In this document: one piece after another, positions 43,918 to 52,559 of the stretch | How the letters are laid out: every line of letters begins with the position of its first letter | Position numbering within the stretch: the first letter of the stretch is position 1 | NCBI RefSeq assembly: GCF_002251945.1 | Contig: NZ_NDHW01000063.1 | Location: 1-53,296, forward strand | Direction of reading: 5' to 3' | Length of the DNA: 53,296 nt | Source of the DNA: Pseudanabaena sp. SR411 | GTDB taxonomy: Bacteria; Cyanobacteriota; Cyanobacteriia; Pseudanabaenales; Pseudanabaenaceae | Made by a program: the position numbers and the translations under genes | The notes under the pieces: model-generated | The model's input: the letters and a program-made list of their open reading frames with translations, nothing else | Database searches by the model: none | What the model was told of the DNA's origin: nothing

Positions 43918-46900
43918 ATGAAAATGAATAGAATCACATCAAGAAAAATCCTACCAAGAATTATTTTAACAACCTGTTTAGCTTGCATCGCCATCCCCAC
44001 AAGTAACGGTGATCGCGTATTATCGCAAGCAGAAAGCTCAGTCACTATCACTCAAAATCCCAAAGCCACAACCTCAAAAGCAGAAGCAGATCGATTGCGA
44101 GAACAAGCCCGACAACAATCTCAGGCAAAACAATATTCAGAAGCATTAAAATCTTTGGAGCAAGCTTTACAAATTTATCGTAGTCTCAAAGATCGCAGCA
44201 ATGAAGCAAAAACTCTCACTAACTTGGGACAAATCTATCGCAGCTTAAGAGATTCCTCAAAAGCGATCGCATATTACCAGCAAGCCTTGGACATCACTAT
44301 CCAAATTGCCGATCTCCAATTGCAAAGCAATGTATTAAATAGTTTAGGCAATGTGTATAACGCACTAGGACAGAAGCAAAAAGCGATTGAGTTTTATCAG
44401 CAATCTCTAGCGATCACTGAGCAAACCAGCGAAAGTGTCTGTGCGAAATCACCAAAAGATAAAAGCTGTATTGTGATTCGTGACATCCAAAGAAGTTCTC
44501 TTAATGGTTTAGGGAATATCCATAATTCTCTCGGACAGCATCAAAAAGCAATTGAGTTTTATCAACAGTCTTTAGCAATTGCTAAACAAATGGGTAATCG
44601 CCAAGGTGAAGGGCTTGTACTTGGTAATTTAGGCAATATCTACGACTCCATCGGTCAGCCCCAAAAAGCCATCGAACTTTTCCAGCAATCCTTAGCTATT
44701 GCCAAGCAACTGGGCGATCGCGAGGGGGAAGGAACGATGTTTTTGAGTCTGGGCAATGTTTATAATTCCCTTGGGAAGTACCAAGAAGCTATTAATTTTT
44801 ATCAACAATCTTTAGTCATTGCTAAGCAACTTCGCGATCAAAAAAGTATAGGAAGTGCGCTTGGGAACTTGGGAAGTACTTATAACTCTTTGGGACAGTA
44901 TCAAAAAGCAATTGAATTATTCCATCAATCCCTTGTCATTGATCAAAAGCTGGGCGATCTCCAAGGGGAAGGAATTACTCTGGGGAATTTGGGGAATGCT
45001 TACTATTATTTTGGAAAGTCCCAAAAAGCGCTTGAATTTTATCAACAGTCCTTAGCGATCGCTCAGCAAACGAATAATCGGCATAGCACCGCAATTTGGC
45101 TCAATAATCTGGGCAATGTCCACAATTCTCTAGGGCTATACCAAAAAGCGCTTGAATTTTATCAGCAGTCCCTTGCAATCGCTCAGCAAATGAGTGATCG
45201 CAACGGTGAAGGGAAATTGCTAGGAAATTTAGGTAACACTTATTACTATCTCCAACAATATCCCAAAGCAATTCAGTTTTATCAGCAGTCCCTCGCAAAT
45301 GCCAAACAAATAGGTGATCGCCAAAGTGAAGGAGCGTGGCTGAATAATTTGGGAGTTGCTCATCACTACCAAAAACAATATTTAAAAGCTATTGAGTTTT
45401 ACCAGCAATCGTTAAGTATTTATCAGGAAATCGGCGATCTTGATGGACTAGGTAGCGCTCTGACAAATCTGGGCAGCGCCTACACAATTTCAAGGCAGTA
45501 TCCCAAAGCATTTGATTATTACTATCAAGCTCTAGCCACCGTCCAACAAATAGGCGATCGCCACGGTGAAACCGCTACACTCAAAAACTTGGGCTATTTA
45601 TTTACTACCCAACAACAACCCGAACTGGCAATTATTTTTTATAAACAATCGATCAATGTCAGTGAATCTATTCGCCAAGATATTCGTGGACTCCCAAAAA
45701 CAGTACAGCAATCCTATTTAGAAACTGTTGCTGATGGTTACAAGCGCCTTGCCGATCTACTCCTCAAACAAGGGCGAGTTATGGAGGCTCTACAGGTCAT
45801 CGATTTGCTCAAATTTCAAGAACTCGAAGACTATCTCAAAAATATCAAGGGCAGTGACAGATCGGCGCAAGGTGTCAGACTTTTAGAACCAGAGAAAGTA
45901 ATTAGCGATAAGCTATTAGCGGTTAGCTTTGAGAATAGTCCTGAAATTAACAACCAACTTGCTAAGCAGATCCAACAACTTCCTAAATCTGAAATCAACA
46001 AAGTACCCGACTATCTCCAAAAAATTCCTCAAGGAACGGCTCTACTTTATCCCTTAATTTTAGGTGACAGACTCGAAATTATCCTCTTCTCACCCAACAC
46101 CCTCCCCATCAGCCGCACCGTCAAAATCTCGCCAAAAGAAATAGAAACCCTAGTGACTGATTTTAGAGCTACCCTTCTTGATACTGGCTCCGAAGACTAC
46201 AAAGAGCCTGCGGCTCAACTCTACAAATTGCTGATTAAACCCATCGAAGCCGAACTCACCCAAGCTAAAGCCACAAAAATTCTCTATGCACCTGATGGTA
46301 TCTTGCGCTATGTTCCCCTTACCGCACTCTATGACGGTAAACAATGGTTAGCTGAGAAATATCGCATTAGTAATCTGATCGCCTACACCCTTTTCGACTT
46401 TTCACCACAACCCAAAAATACACTCAACATCCTCGCAGGAGCCTTTGGTGGTAAAGCAGGAGAGAAAAAATTTGGACAAAATGCTTTGCCAGCAACGCTC
46501 ACAGAAATCCAAGCGATCGCCAATTCTTTTCAAAACTCAGTCACGTTAGCCGAAGAAAACTTTAGTCGCCAAGCGATTGAGTCAAATTTCCAAAATCATA
46601 ATATTCTCCATCTTGCCACCCACGCGGAATTTAACATTGGTGTACCAGAAAACTCCTTCATCATTTTCGGTAATGGCGACAAAATCCGTCTTAATGAAAT
46701 CACCAACTGGCAGATTCCGAATATCGATTTGATCGTGCTGAGTGCCTGTCAGACAGGCATAGGTAAACTTGGTGATGGTGTAGAAATCTTAGGTTTTGGT
46801 TATCAAGTTCAGAAAGCAGGAGCAAAACAGGCGATCGCCTCGCTCTGGAAAGTTGACGATTCTGGTACACAAGCTCTGATGGCAGCCTTTTATCGCGAGT

Positions 46901-47025
46901 TCCAAAAAGGCGATATCACGGTTACAGAAGCTTTACGCCGAGCGCAAGTTTCTCTGATTAAATCATCTAATTTCAATCATCCTAATTACTGGTCAGCATT
47001 TTTTGCGATCGGTAATGGATTGTAG
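43918..47025 (+). CDS. Secreted TPR-CHAT caspase-like protein, third tandem paralogue
   Basis: The protein is 1035 residues long from the ATG at 43918, preceded by GAGGAGG; a TTG at 43897 would add seven. It has a signal peptide (about 10-35), a Ser/Thr-rich spacer and twelve 40-residue TPR-like units (about 65-565). The third unit carries a 15-residue insert with Cys-Ala-Lys and Ser-Cys-Ile. A CHAT domain follows, with His902 (LATHAEF) and Cys944 (LSACQTG). Parts of its CHAT-coding DNA match gene 1 and others gene 2, which suggests gene conversion. The last 40 bases overlap the convergent recJ gene. Confidence 0.93.
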   Translation: MKMNRITSRKILPRIILTTCLACIAIPTSNGDRVLSQAESSVTITQNPKATTSKAEADRLREQARQQSQAKQYSEALKSLEQALQIYRSLKDRSNEAKTLTNLGQIYRSLRDSSKAIAYYQQALDITIQIADLQLQSNVLNSLGNVYNALGQKQKAIEFYQQSLAITEQTSESVCAKSPKDKSCIVIRDIQRSSLNGLGNIHNSLGQHQKAIEFYQQSLAIAKQMGNRQGEGLVLGNLGNIYDSIGQPQKAIELFQQSLAIAKQLGDREGEGTMFLSLGNVYNSLGKYQEAINFYQQSLVIAKQLRDQKSIGSALGNLGSTYNSLGQYQKAIELFHQSLVIDQKLGDLQGEGITLGNLGNAYYYFGKSQKALEFYQQSLAIAQQTNNRHSTAIWLNNLGNVHNSLGLYQKALEFYQQSLAIAQQMSDRNGEGKLLGNLGNTYYYLQQYPKAIQFYQQSLANAKQIGDRQSEGAWLNNLGVAHHYQKQYLKAIEFYQQSLSIYQEIGDLDGLGSALTNLGSAYTISRQYPKAFDYYYQALATVQQIGDRHGETATLKNLGYLFTTQQQPELAIIFYKQSINVSESIRQDIRGLPKTVQQSYLETVADGYKRLADLLLKQGRVMEALQVIDLLKFQELEDYLKNIKGSDRSAQGVRLLEPEKVISDKLLAVSFENSPEINNQLAKQIQQLPKSEINKVPDYLQKIPQGTALLYPLILGDRLEIILFSPNTLPISRTVKISPKEIETLVTDFRATLLDTGSEDYKEPAAQLYKLLIKPIEAELTQAKATKILYAPDGILRYVPLTALYDGKQWLAEKYRISNLIAYTLFDFSPQPKNTLNILAGAFGGKAGEKKFGQNALPATLTEIQAIANSFQNSVTLAEENFSRQAIESNFQNHNILHLATHAEFNIGVPENSFIIFGNGDKIRLNEITNWQIPNIDLIVLSACQTGIGKLGDGVEILGFGYQVQKAGAKQAIASLWKVDDSGTQALMAAFYREFQKGDITVTEALRRAQVSLIKSSNFNHPNYWSAFFAIGNGL

Positions 47026-49346
47026 GGAATACGGTGCTTTGCGCTGTATGTTGCGATCTTTTTTAACTGGTGATCGAAAAACTGTTGCTGAAAGGCTAAC
47101 TCATTCGCAGCTTGGATAAATTGCTTTGCTGGTGTAGCTCCATCATCGGCTGATGGCATCGCACTGATGCGGATAGTTAAATCAAGAGCATCAGATCGAT
47201 CAGCGATCGCTTGCACAGCATAGCCATATTGTTGAAGCTCATCAAATCCAATTTGCAACACATCTTGATCTGCAATTCCCAATTTGGCAATTAACTGCGA
47301 TCGCTTGATTTCCTTGCCTGTTCGGCTCAGATATTTAGCTATTCCTACGAGAGTTTGCCATGCGATCGCCCCATTTATTTGCTCAGGATTTGGATAAACT
47401 AAAGCAAGAGCCTGATTAGCTTGATTAGCTTGATCGATGATTGTGTTCAAATCTTGCCAACTTTGCGGACAGCGATCGCAGATAGTTGCCGATAAAGGTT
47501 GCTCAAGTTGCTGATCCAGTTGAATTGGATCACGTCCATACCAATCAATGATCTTGAGATTGACATGAGGATTTTTGATTGATGTCGCAAGGGCTGGCAA
47601 CTCAGCATGGAGGGGCGCACTCTGAGCATGAAAATCCAGCAGACGCACATCATAGCGGCGGCGAAAGGCATTATCGACTAGTTCGATGACGACATCACAA
47701 GCTGTATCAGGCAACTCATAGCTGTAATGCCCCCACCAATCGCCATGAATTTGATTGCCTTGGCGATCGCTGAGGGTAAATTCGGTTTTAATATATTCAA
47801 CTTTCTGTCCCTTAGCCGTACGAATATTCGCATTTGATATGTCTGAGAAAAGACAATCGCGGACTAATAACTTAGGATAAGGATTCCCCATGCCGAAGGG
47901 TTCTAGTTGCTTGAACTCATTAAATAAGTCCTTTGTAAGATCCGCGATCGCTACTTCTAAATCAATCTTGATCGTCTTACTTTGCAATTGTCCATATTGG
48001 CTCCAAAACTTCCGATCAATTGACTCGGCTAGTATCTGTAAATTCTCCAAGCGGAAGCTCAAACCACCTGCTAGAGGATGTCCACCAAAGCTTAGTAACA
48101 AATGTTCTTGATCTTTGAGAAGATCATAAAGATTAATTCCCTCAATTGATCGCGCACTACCCTTCACAATTCCATCCTCAATCGTACAGAGAATCGTCGG
48201 GCGAGCATATTCGGCGACTACTTGACCAGCCACCAAGCCCAAAACTCCCACTGACCATTGCGGATCAGCAAGGATAATAATTCCCGTTGTTGATAAATCG
48301 AGTTGTTTAATTTTTTCTTGAACCTGTTTGAACACCTTTTTCTGTAAAGCTTTGCGCTGTGTATTCGCCAGTTCCGTTTGATCGATCAGAGACTTGCAAA
48401 TCTTCTCATCACGGGTGGTCAACAATTCCACACATTTCCGCACATCGCCCCAGATGCGACTAACAGCATTAATGCGCGGCGCAATCCCAAAGCTAATATC
48501 GATCGGGCGATCGCCGACTCGTTTACATTGCTCCAAGAGCATTCGCACACCAAGGCGTTTTTTTTGCCGCAATACTTCGATGCCCTTTTGAGCAAGATAG
48601 CGACAGTCTCCCGTAAGCTGAACCAAATCTGCAACTAGCCCGATCGCCACTAAATCTAATAAATCCTCTAGAGGCTGCTGAGGTACTTCTGGCAAGGTTT
48701 CATAAAGTGCTTCCATTAACTTATAGGCGACCGCCACACCCGACAAGTTAAATAATGGATGCTGGTTTGGTAAATAACGCGGATTGATAATGGCTGTGAC
48801 AGGTGGACGCGCATCGGGCAAAGTGTGATGATCAGTAACGATCACATCAATTCCTAAATCCTGAGCATGGGTTAGTGCAGCCAAACAAGTACTACCTGTA
48901 TCACAAGTAATAATTAAGCTTAGTGATTTTCCTTCAGAATGGCATTGCGATCGCAACTCTTCTAAACCACGAATCGATATACCATGGGACTCCTTGAGGC
49001 GATCGGGGATATAAAAAACTAAGCGATCGCCTTGAGTAAAAAATTGTCCTAATCCTTCCCACAACACTGATGTTGCCGTAATGCCATCGGCATCAAAATC
49101 TCCCCAAATCGCGATTGTTTCTCCTTGTTCATAGGCTTGTTGAATGCGCGCGATCGCCTGCTGCATTTCAGGAAACTCAAAAGCACTCGTCGGTTGATAG
49201 GCTTCTGTATCTAAGAATGTAGCTATTTGCTCAGGCTCAACTATTCCTCTCTGTAAAAGTAACGCTGCTGCAAACTTACCAACTTTTTTGATTAACCAAG
49301 TCGGTGGTTCAACTGCTTCTAAAATATGCCAACGAGTTAGGGACAT
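46986..49346 (-). CDS. recJ: Single-stranded-DNA-specific exonuclease RecJ
   Basis: The protein is 786 residues long from the ATG at 49346; a TTG at 49373 would add nine. The DHH phosphoesterase core has GDFDADG at 82-88 and VTDHHTLPD at 170-178 (His173, His174), with CDTGST between them. The DHHA1/OB region has FGGHPLAGG. A long C-terminal extension of about 200 residues is common in cyanobacterial RecJ. RecJ degrades 5'-ended single-stranded DNA in recombination and repair. Its start overlaps the end of the upstream GNAT gene by 10 bases. Its last 13 codons are antisense to the conserved NYWSAFFAIGNG end of CHAT gene 3. Confidence 0.92.
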   Translation of the reverse strand: MSLTRWHILEAVEPPTWLIKKVGKFAAALLLQRGIVEPEQIATFLDTEAYQPTSAFEFPEMQQAIARIQQAYEQGETIAIWGDFDADGITATSVLWEGLGQFFTQGDRLVFYIPDRLKESHGISIRGLEELRSQCHSEGKSLSLIITCDTGSTCLAALTHAQDLGIDVIVTDHHTLPDARPPVTAIINPRYLPNQHPLFNLSGVAVAYKLMEALYETLPEVPQQPLEDLLDLVAIGLVADLVQLTGDCRYLAQKGIEVLRQKKRLGVRMLLEQCKRVGDRPIDISFGIAPRINAVSRIWGDVRKCVELLTTRDEKICKSLIDQTELANTQRKALQKKVFKQVQEKIKQLDLSTTGIIILADPQWSVGVLGLVAGQVVAEYARPTILCTIEDGIVKGSARSIEGINLYDLLKDQEHLLLSFGGHPLAGGLSFRLENLQILAESIDRKFWSQYGQLQSKTIKIDLEVAIADLTKDLFNEFKQLEPFGMGNPYPKLLVRDCLFSDISNANIRTAKGQKVEYIKTEFTLSDRQGNQIHGDWWGHYSYELPDTACDVVIELVDNAFRRRYDVRLLDFHAQSAPLHAELPALATSIKNPHVNLKIIDWYGRDPIQLDQQLEQPLSATICDRCPQSWQDLNTIIDQANQANQALALVYPNPEQINGAIAWQTLVGIAKYLSRTGKEIKRSQLIAKLGIADQDVLQIGFDELQQYGYAVQAIADRSDALDLTIRISAMPSADDGATPAKQFIQAANELAFQQQFFDHQLKKIATYSAKHRIPYNPLPIAKNADQ

Positions 49347-49837
49347 ATTGCTATCGATAACTTCTTCTCCCAAAATAATGCATGACCCATTTGTGGGTTT
49401 AACTCATAGCCACTAAAACCGAAGGATTTATATGCTGCTTTAGCTGCATGGTTACCATCTAAGACTTCTAGGGTTAGTTTACAACAGCCTAAATCCCAAG
49501 CGATTGTCTCTGCCATCTGTAGGATAAGTTTCGACAAACCTTGACCTCGGTAAGGAAAAGAAACAATCAGATCATGAATATTGAGCAGAGGCTTACAAGC
49601 GAAAGTAGAGAACCCTTCCAAACAAATAGCTAATCCCGCAGGAATATGATTAACAAAAGCAAGAACTACATGAGCAGAACTTCGTTTAGATAATTCTGCA
49701 ACTAGATTTTGTTTAACAAATTTTGACAGATCTTGACCACCTCCCATTGCATCAAGAGCATATTCACTCATCAATTGGATTACTGCTTCTGCATGATCAT
49801 GATTACTCAGATCTGCCTTAATTATCTCAATTGTCAT
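49337..49837 (-). CDS. GNAT family acetyltransferase
   Basis: This 166-residue protein has the GNAT core: HDLIVSFPYRGQGLSKLIL holds the acetyl-CoA-binding RGQGLS loop, and LEVLDGNHAAKAAYKSFGF supplies the second half of the fold. The acceptor (small amine or protein N-terminus) cannot be told. It overlaps recJ by about 10 bases on the same strand, so the two are probably co-transcribed. Confidence 0.9.
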   Translation of the reverse strand: MTIEIIKADLSNHDHAEAVIQLMSEYALDAMGGGQDLSKFVKQNLVAELSKRSSAHVVLAFVNHIPAGLAICLEGFSTFACKPLLNIHDLIVSFPYRGQGLSKLILQMAETIAWDLGCCKLTLEVLDGNHAAKAAYKSFGFSGYELNPQMGHALFWEKKLSIAICP

Positions 49838-50046
49838 AATCCTTGTGTTATGGGTAGTTATTAGAATTTAGGTATTAAGATGGGCAGCGAGAAGTGTTGC
49901 TCATCCTCAACTCTTGATTACTAAAGTATTATGAACAGTCTAAAGTCTCAGTAGTTTACCTATCGTAAATGTCACGATTTATTCGCGTCCTCAAGTTTTT
50001 ATCGCAGCAAACCCTTAGATAATGTGCTTTACACTCAAACCTGAAC

Positions 50047-50097
50047 CAATAATTTTTATAAAAGTGTTGCAAAGCATTACTTTTATAAAAATTATTG
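50047..50097. repeat. Perfect 19-bp hairpin
   Basis: Arms 50047-50065 and 50079-50097 are exact complements. The centre GTTGCAAAGCATT resembles the centre of the hairpin at 14877-14927, although the arms differ. Confidence 0.7.
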
Positions 50098-50124
50098 TGG
50101 TTCGATTGATCGATAAATTGCTTT

Positions 50125-50239
50125 TATAGCTATAGCCAGCCAAGTCAGGACATAAGACCCAAAAGAGAGTTGCGGCGCGAAGCGCCGCAACTCTCTTTTG
50201 GGTTTTGGCTTTGTCTTAACATTGATGGCTATAGCTATA
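50125..50239. repeat. Nested inverted repeat (115 bases)
   Basis: The outer arms TATAGCTATAGCCA and their complement (50125-50138, 50226-50239) enclose a perfect 22-bp inner hairpin (50157-50178 with 50182-50203). Short terminal inverted repeats around a non-coding core resemble a MITE-like or REP-like element. No target-site duplication is evident. Confidence 0.65.
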
Positions 50240-50309
50240 TACTAATTCACAAAATTGTCATCACACTTTTGTGAATTAAAAACTGAACCCAGTCAGGGTT
50301 TTAAAAACA

Positions 50310-50341
50310 AAAAAGGGGCAACTTTTTACGTTCCCCTTTTT
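50310..50341 (-). terminator. Rho-independent terminator of vipp1
   Basis: AAAAAGGGG and CCCCTTTTT arms lie 26 bases past the vipp1 stop. Read on the minus strand, the stem is followed by a T-rich run (CCCCTTTTTTGTTTTT). Confidence 0.75.
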
Positions 50342-50367
50342 CTGATGGATTTTGCCTAGAAGGTCAA

Positions 50368-51132
50368 TTAACCCATTTGGCGACGTAGAGCTTCTAGCTC
50401 AGCATCGATCGCCGCACCAACTGTTGGCTTAGCAGCATCCGATGGGGGCAAAGCACCTTGAGGTGCAGGGCTACCTGTCATCATTTTTGCTTTGAGTGCG
50501 GCTAGTTCATCGTCAACCCCACTACCAGCCTCTAACTGAGCAAACTGAGATTCCAGATTGTCCATGCCAAGCTCAGAGCTAGCACTTGCCTTAGCTTCAG
50601 CCATTAATACACGCTCTTCCATACGCTCAAACGTTGCAGCAGCAGAGTTAGTATTAACCTTACCGAGCATATTGTTAAGGTTCTCTTGAGCCTTAGCCGA
50701 TTGCATACGCGCCTTGAGCATCTCTTTCTTGGTTTTCGCCTCAGAGATCTTGCCTTCGATCGCAATCAGATTCTTCTTCAGCAGATCTACCTGCCCTGAC
50801 TGCTGATCTAAACCAGCTTTCAAGGTTGCTGCGGAATCACCATGGGTTTTCTTCCGACTAAGTGCTTCCCTTGCTAGGTTTTCATCTCCTTTCTGGAGAG
50901 CTAGCATCGCCCGTTTTTCCCACTCTTGTGCTTGAGAAGCACTTTGATTATATTGTTGCTCTTGGCGCTTGAGAGCAGCCATCGATTGCGCGACGGCTTG
51001 GCGCAATTGCACCAAATCCTCTTGCATATCAATGATTGATTGCTCCAGAATTTTTTCTGGATCTTCAGCCGCCGTAACCATTGCATTTACATTGGACTTG
51101 ACCACCATACCAATGCGATCGAGTAATCCCAT
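50368..51132 (-). CDS. vipp1: PspA/IM30 family protein, Vipp1 type
   Basis: This 254-residue protein starts MGLLDRIGMVVKSNVNAMV, the amphipathic membrane-binding helix of the PspA/IM30 family. Long coiled-coil helices follow to about residue 200. The C-terminal part (about 225-254, PTVGAAIDAELEALRRQMG) is the extra Vipp1 helix that bacterial PspA lacks. Vipp1 forms rings and rods that protect and build thylakoid membranes. The gene is monocistronic with its own terminator. Confidence 0.93.
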   Translation of the reverse strand: MGLLDRIGMVVKSNVNAMVTAAEDPEKILEQSIIDMQEDLVQLRQAVAQSMAALKRQEQQYNQSASQAQEWEKRAMLALQKGDENLAREALSRKKTHGDSAATLKAGLDQQSGQVDLLKKNLIAIEGKISEAKTKKEMLKARMQSAKAQENLNNMLGKVNTNSAAATFERMEERVLMAEAKASASSELGMDNLESQFAQLEAGSGVDDELAALKAKMMTGSPAPQGALPPSDAAKPTVGAAIDAELEALRRQMG

Positions 51133-51188
51133 AATCTTGTCCTTTGCCTTAGGGAGTAAATTGTTTACATACTATCATGAACCCCATA

Positions 51189-51223
51189 AAAGTACAGGCG
51201 GCGCTTAGCGCCGCCTGTACTTT
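51189..51223 (-). terminator. Hairpin between the tRNA and vipp1
   Basis: Arms AAAGTACAGGCGGCGC and GCGCCGCCTGTACTTT meet in a very short loop, 7 bases beyond the 3' end of the tRNA gene on the minus strand. It probably ends the tRNA transcript. Confidence 0.65.
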
Positions 51224-51229
51224 ATTTTA

Positions 51230-51303
51230 TAGCAGCTCCGGGATTTGAACCCGGGACCTACGGATTATGAGACCGTCGCTCTAACCACCTGAGCCAAGCT
51301 GCC
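51230..51303 (-). tRNA. trnM: tRNA-Met (anticodon CAT)
   Basis: This 74-base cloverleaf on the minus strand has the acceptor stem GGCAGCT/AGCTGCT (one G-T pair), a D-arm containing GCTCAGGTGGTTAGAGC, an anticodon loop CTCATAA, and a T-arm with GGGTTCAAATCCC. CAT with a paired first base is the elongator tRNA-Met pattern; an Ile2 tRNA with the same gene-encoded anticodon cannot be excluded. CCA is not encoded. Confidence 0.92.
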
Positions 51304-51366
51304 GTGCGTTTCTTAATATAGCATAAATGATGTAAATATTTTGCAATGTTAGCTTGTTAATTTTGC

Positions 51367-51412
51367 TAAAAAAAGTGAGATGCATTGCACTGCAATGCAT
51401 CTCACTTTTTTT
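51367..51412 (-). terminator. Hairpin overlapping the stop of the next gene
   Basis: TAAAAAAAGTGAGATGCATT and its complement meet around TGCATTGCACTGCAATGCA. The outer right arm includes the stop codon of the minus-strand gene that ends at 51411. The A-rich left arm gives a T-tract on the minus strand. Confidence 0.7.
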
Positions 51413-51893
51413 AGATTCTGCCATAGCACATAGTACCTTCGTGATAGAACTCCACACACCAACCCGCACATGGATCAAAAATCCATGTATCCCAATCCTC
51501 AGCCACTATTGCTTCTAGCGAAAGTTTAACCACATCCAACGGCATTGCTAGAATTGGTTGAGCAGCAGAGAACCAGACAACATTAACAATAGAATTAAGA
51601 AGTTGCTGGGTTTGGCAAAGCTCATGGAACATAGGAGCAGATGGTTCATGCCACTTCACACATGTACTTGCAGACATTCTATCCCAATCAATCTGTCCAG
51701 ATTGCCAAGGGAATGATTGCCTGAGCCACTGTTCAAGATGATGAGATTCGGCAGTATTTGGTAAAAATATTTGACACAGATCTAATGGAATATCTAGCTT
51801 AATCAACAATTTTTGAGCTTCTTTTAGCTGCGATCGCTGTCGAAACTCAGTTAATTTTTGTGCTAGTTTAGCTTTACGTGGCGATGATTCCAT
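51411..51893 (-). CDS. Hypothetical protein downstream of queC
   Basis: The protein is 160 residues long from the ATG at 51893, inside the end of queC (20-base overlap). The frame is open further upstream, but that part is antisense-like and within queC. A basic N-terminal helix ([16 protein letters not shown]) leads into a mostly helical protein with scattered Trp and Cys ([20 protein letters not shown]). No signal peptide or known motif is seen and I do not recognise the family. The overlap suggests co-transcription with queE-queC. Confidence 0.68.
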   Translation of the reverse strand: MESSPRKAKLAQKLTEFRQRSQLKEAQKLLIKLDIPLDLCQIFLPNTAESHHLEQWLRQSFPWQSGQIDWDRMSASTCVKWHEPSAPMFHELCQTQQLLNSIVNVVWFSAAQPILAMPLDVVKLSLEAIVAEDWDTWIFDPCAGWCVEFYHEGTMCYGRI

Positions 51894-52554
51894 TGGCTTC
51901 AAGTATAGCTTTATCTCGAATCCGACATGAATCACAAACACCACAAGGCACTTCACCACCTTGATAGCATGACCATGTAAGCTCAATTGGCACACCTAAA
52001 AGTCTAGCGCGTCGGACAATATCAGTTTTAGAATCCATGACTAAAGGAGCAATTAATTTCGGTGCATTTCCTTCTATACCCACTTTCGACGAGAGCGCAG
52101 CTAAATTTTGAAAGGCTTCCAAATAGTCAGGACGACAGTCGGGATAACCTGAATAGTCCACCGCATTAATTCCCAAATAGATAGCTTCGGCTCCCTTTGA
52201 TTCAGCGAGTGACAAGGCAATCGCAATAAATACCGTATTCCGCCCAGGCACATAGGTAATCGGAATTTCACCTAATTGCACACCTTCCGTTGGCACAGCA
52301 ATATTATCATCAGTTAGAGCCGAGCCACCCCACTGCGCTAAATTTACATCGACGACAAAATGCTCGCGAATATTCAAAGCAGCCGCAACTTGCCGCGCGG
52401 CTAATAACTCACGTTCATGGCGTTGACCATAGCGAAAGGATAAAGCGATCGCTTTATAGCCATCGGCGATCGCCTGAGCTGCCACCGTTGACGAATCTAA
52501 TCCACCAGACAATAAAATTATTGCCTTTTTTGGGGAAGTCCCTATATCTACCAT
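51874..52554 (-). CDS. queC: 7-cyano-7-deazaguanine synthase QueC
   Basis: This 226-residue enzyme converts 7-carboxy-7-deazaguanine to preQ0 with ATP and ammonia, a step of queuosine biosynthesis. The PP-loop motif SGGLDSS is at 16-22. The zinc ligands are Cys196, Cys204, Cys207 and Cys210 ([15 protein letters not shown]). It lies 5 bases after the queE stop, with which it shares the pathway. Confidence 0.96.
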   Translation of the reverse strand: MVDIGTSPKKAIILLSGGLDSSTVAAQAIADGYKAIALSFRYGQRHERELLAARQVAAALNIREHFVVDVNLAQWGGSALTDDNIAVPTEGVQLGEIPITYVPGRNTVFIAIALSLAESKGAEAIYLGINAVDYSGYPDCRPDYLEAFQNLAALSSKVGIEGNAPKLIAPLVMDSKTDIVRRARLLGVPIELTWSCYQGGEVPCGVCDSCRIRDKAILEANGIIAT

Positions 52555-52559
52555 TTTGT

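Larger units (their letters stand above)
49838..50367. other. Repeat-rich gap between the GNAT and vipp1 genes
   Basis: This 530-base gap has no coding frame. It holds a 19-bp hairpin, a nested inverted repeat, an inverse copy of the dispersed repeat found near 35714-35795, and the vipp1 terminator. The GNAT-recJ promoter should lie in the left part. Confidence 0.6.

Noticed and set aside
37788-47025. TPR-CHAT proteins as part of a type III-E CRISPR (craspase-like) system
   Set aside because: No cas genes or CRISPR array lie in the window and all three proteins have signal peptides, which does not fit a cytoplasmic effector.
49838-50367. Possible small gene in the repeat-rich gap
   Set aside because: All frames are short or cross perfect hairpins, and no conserved-looking protein emerges.
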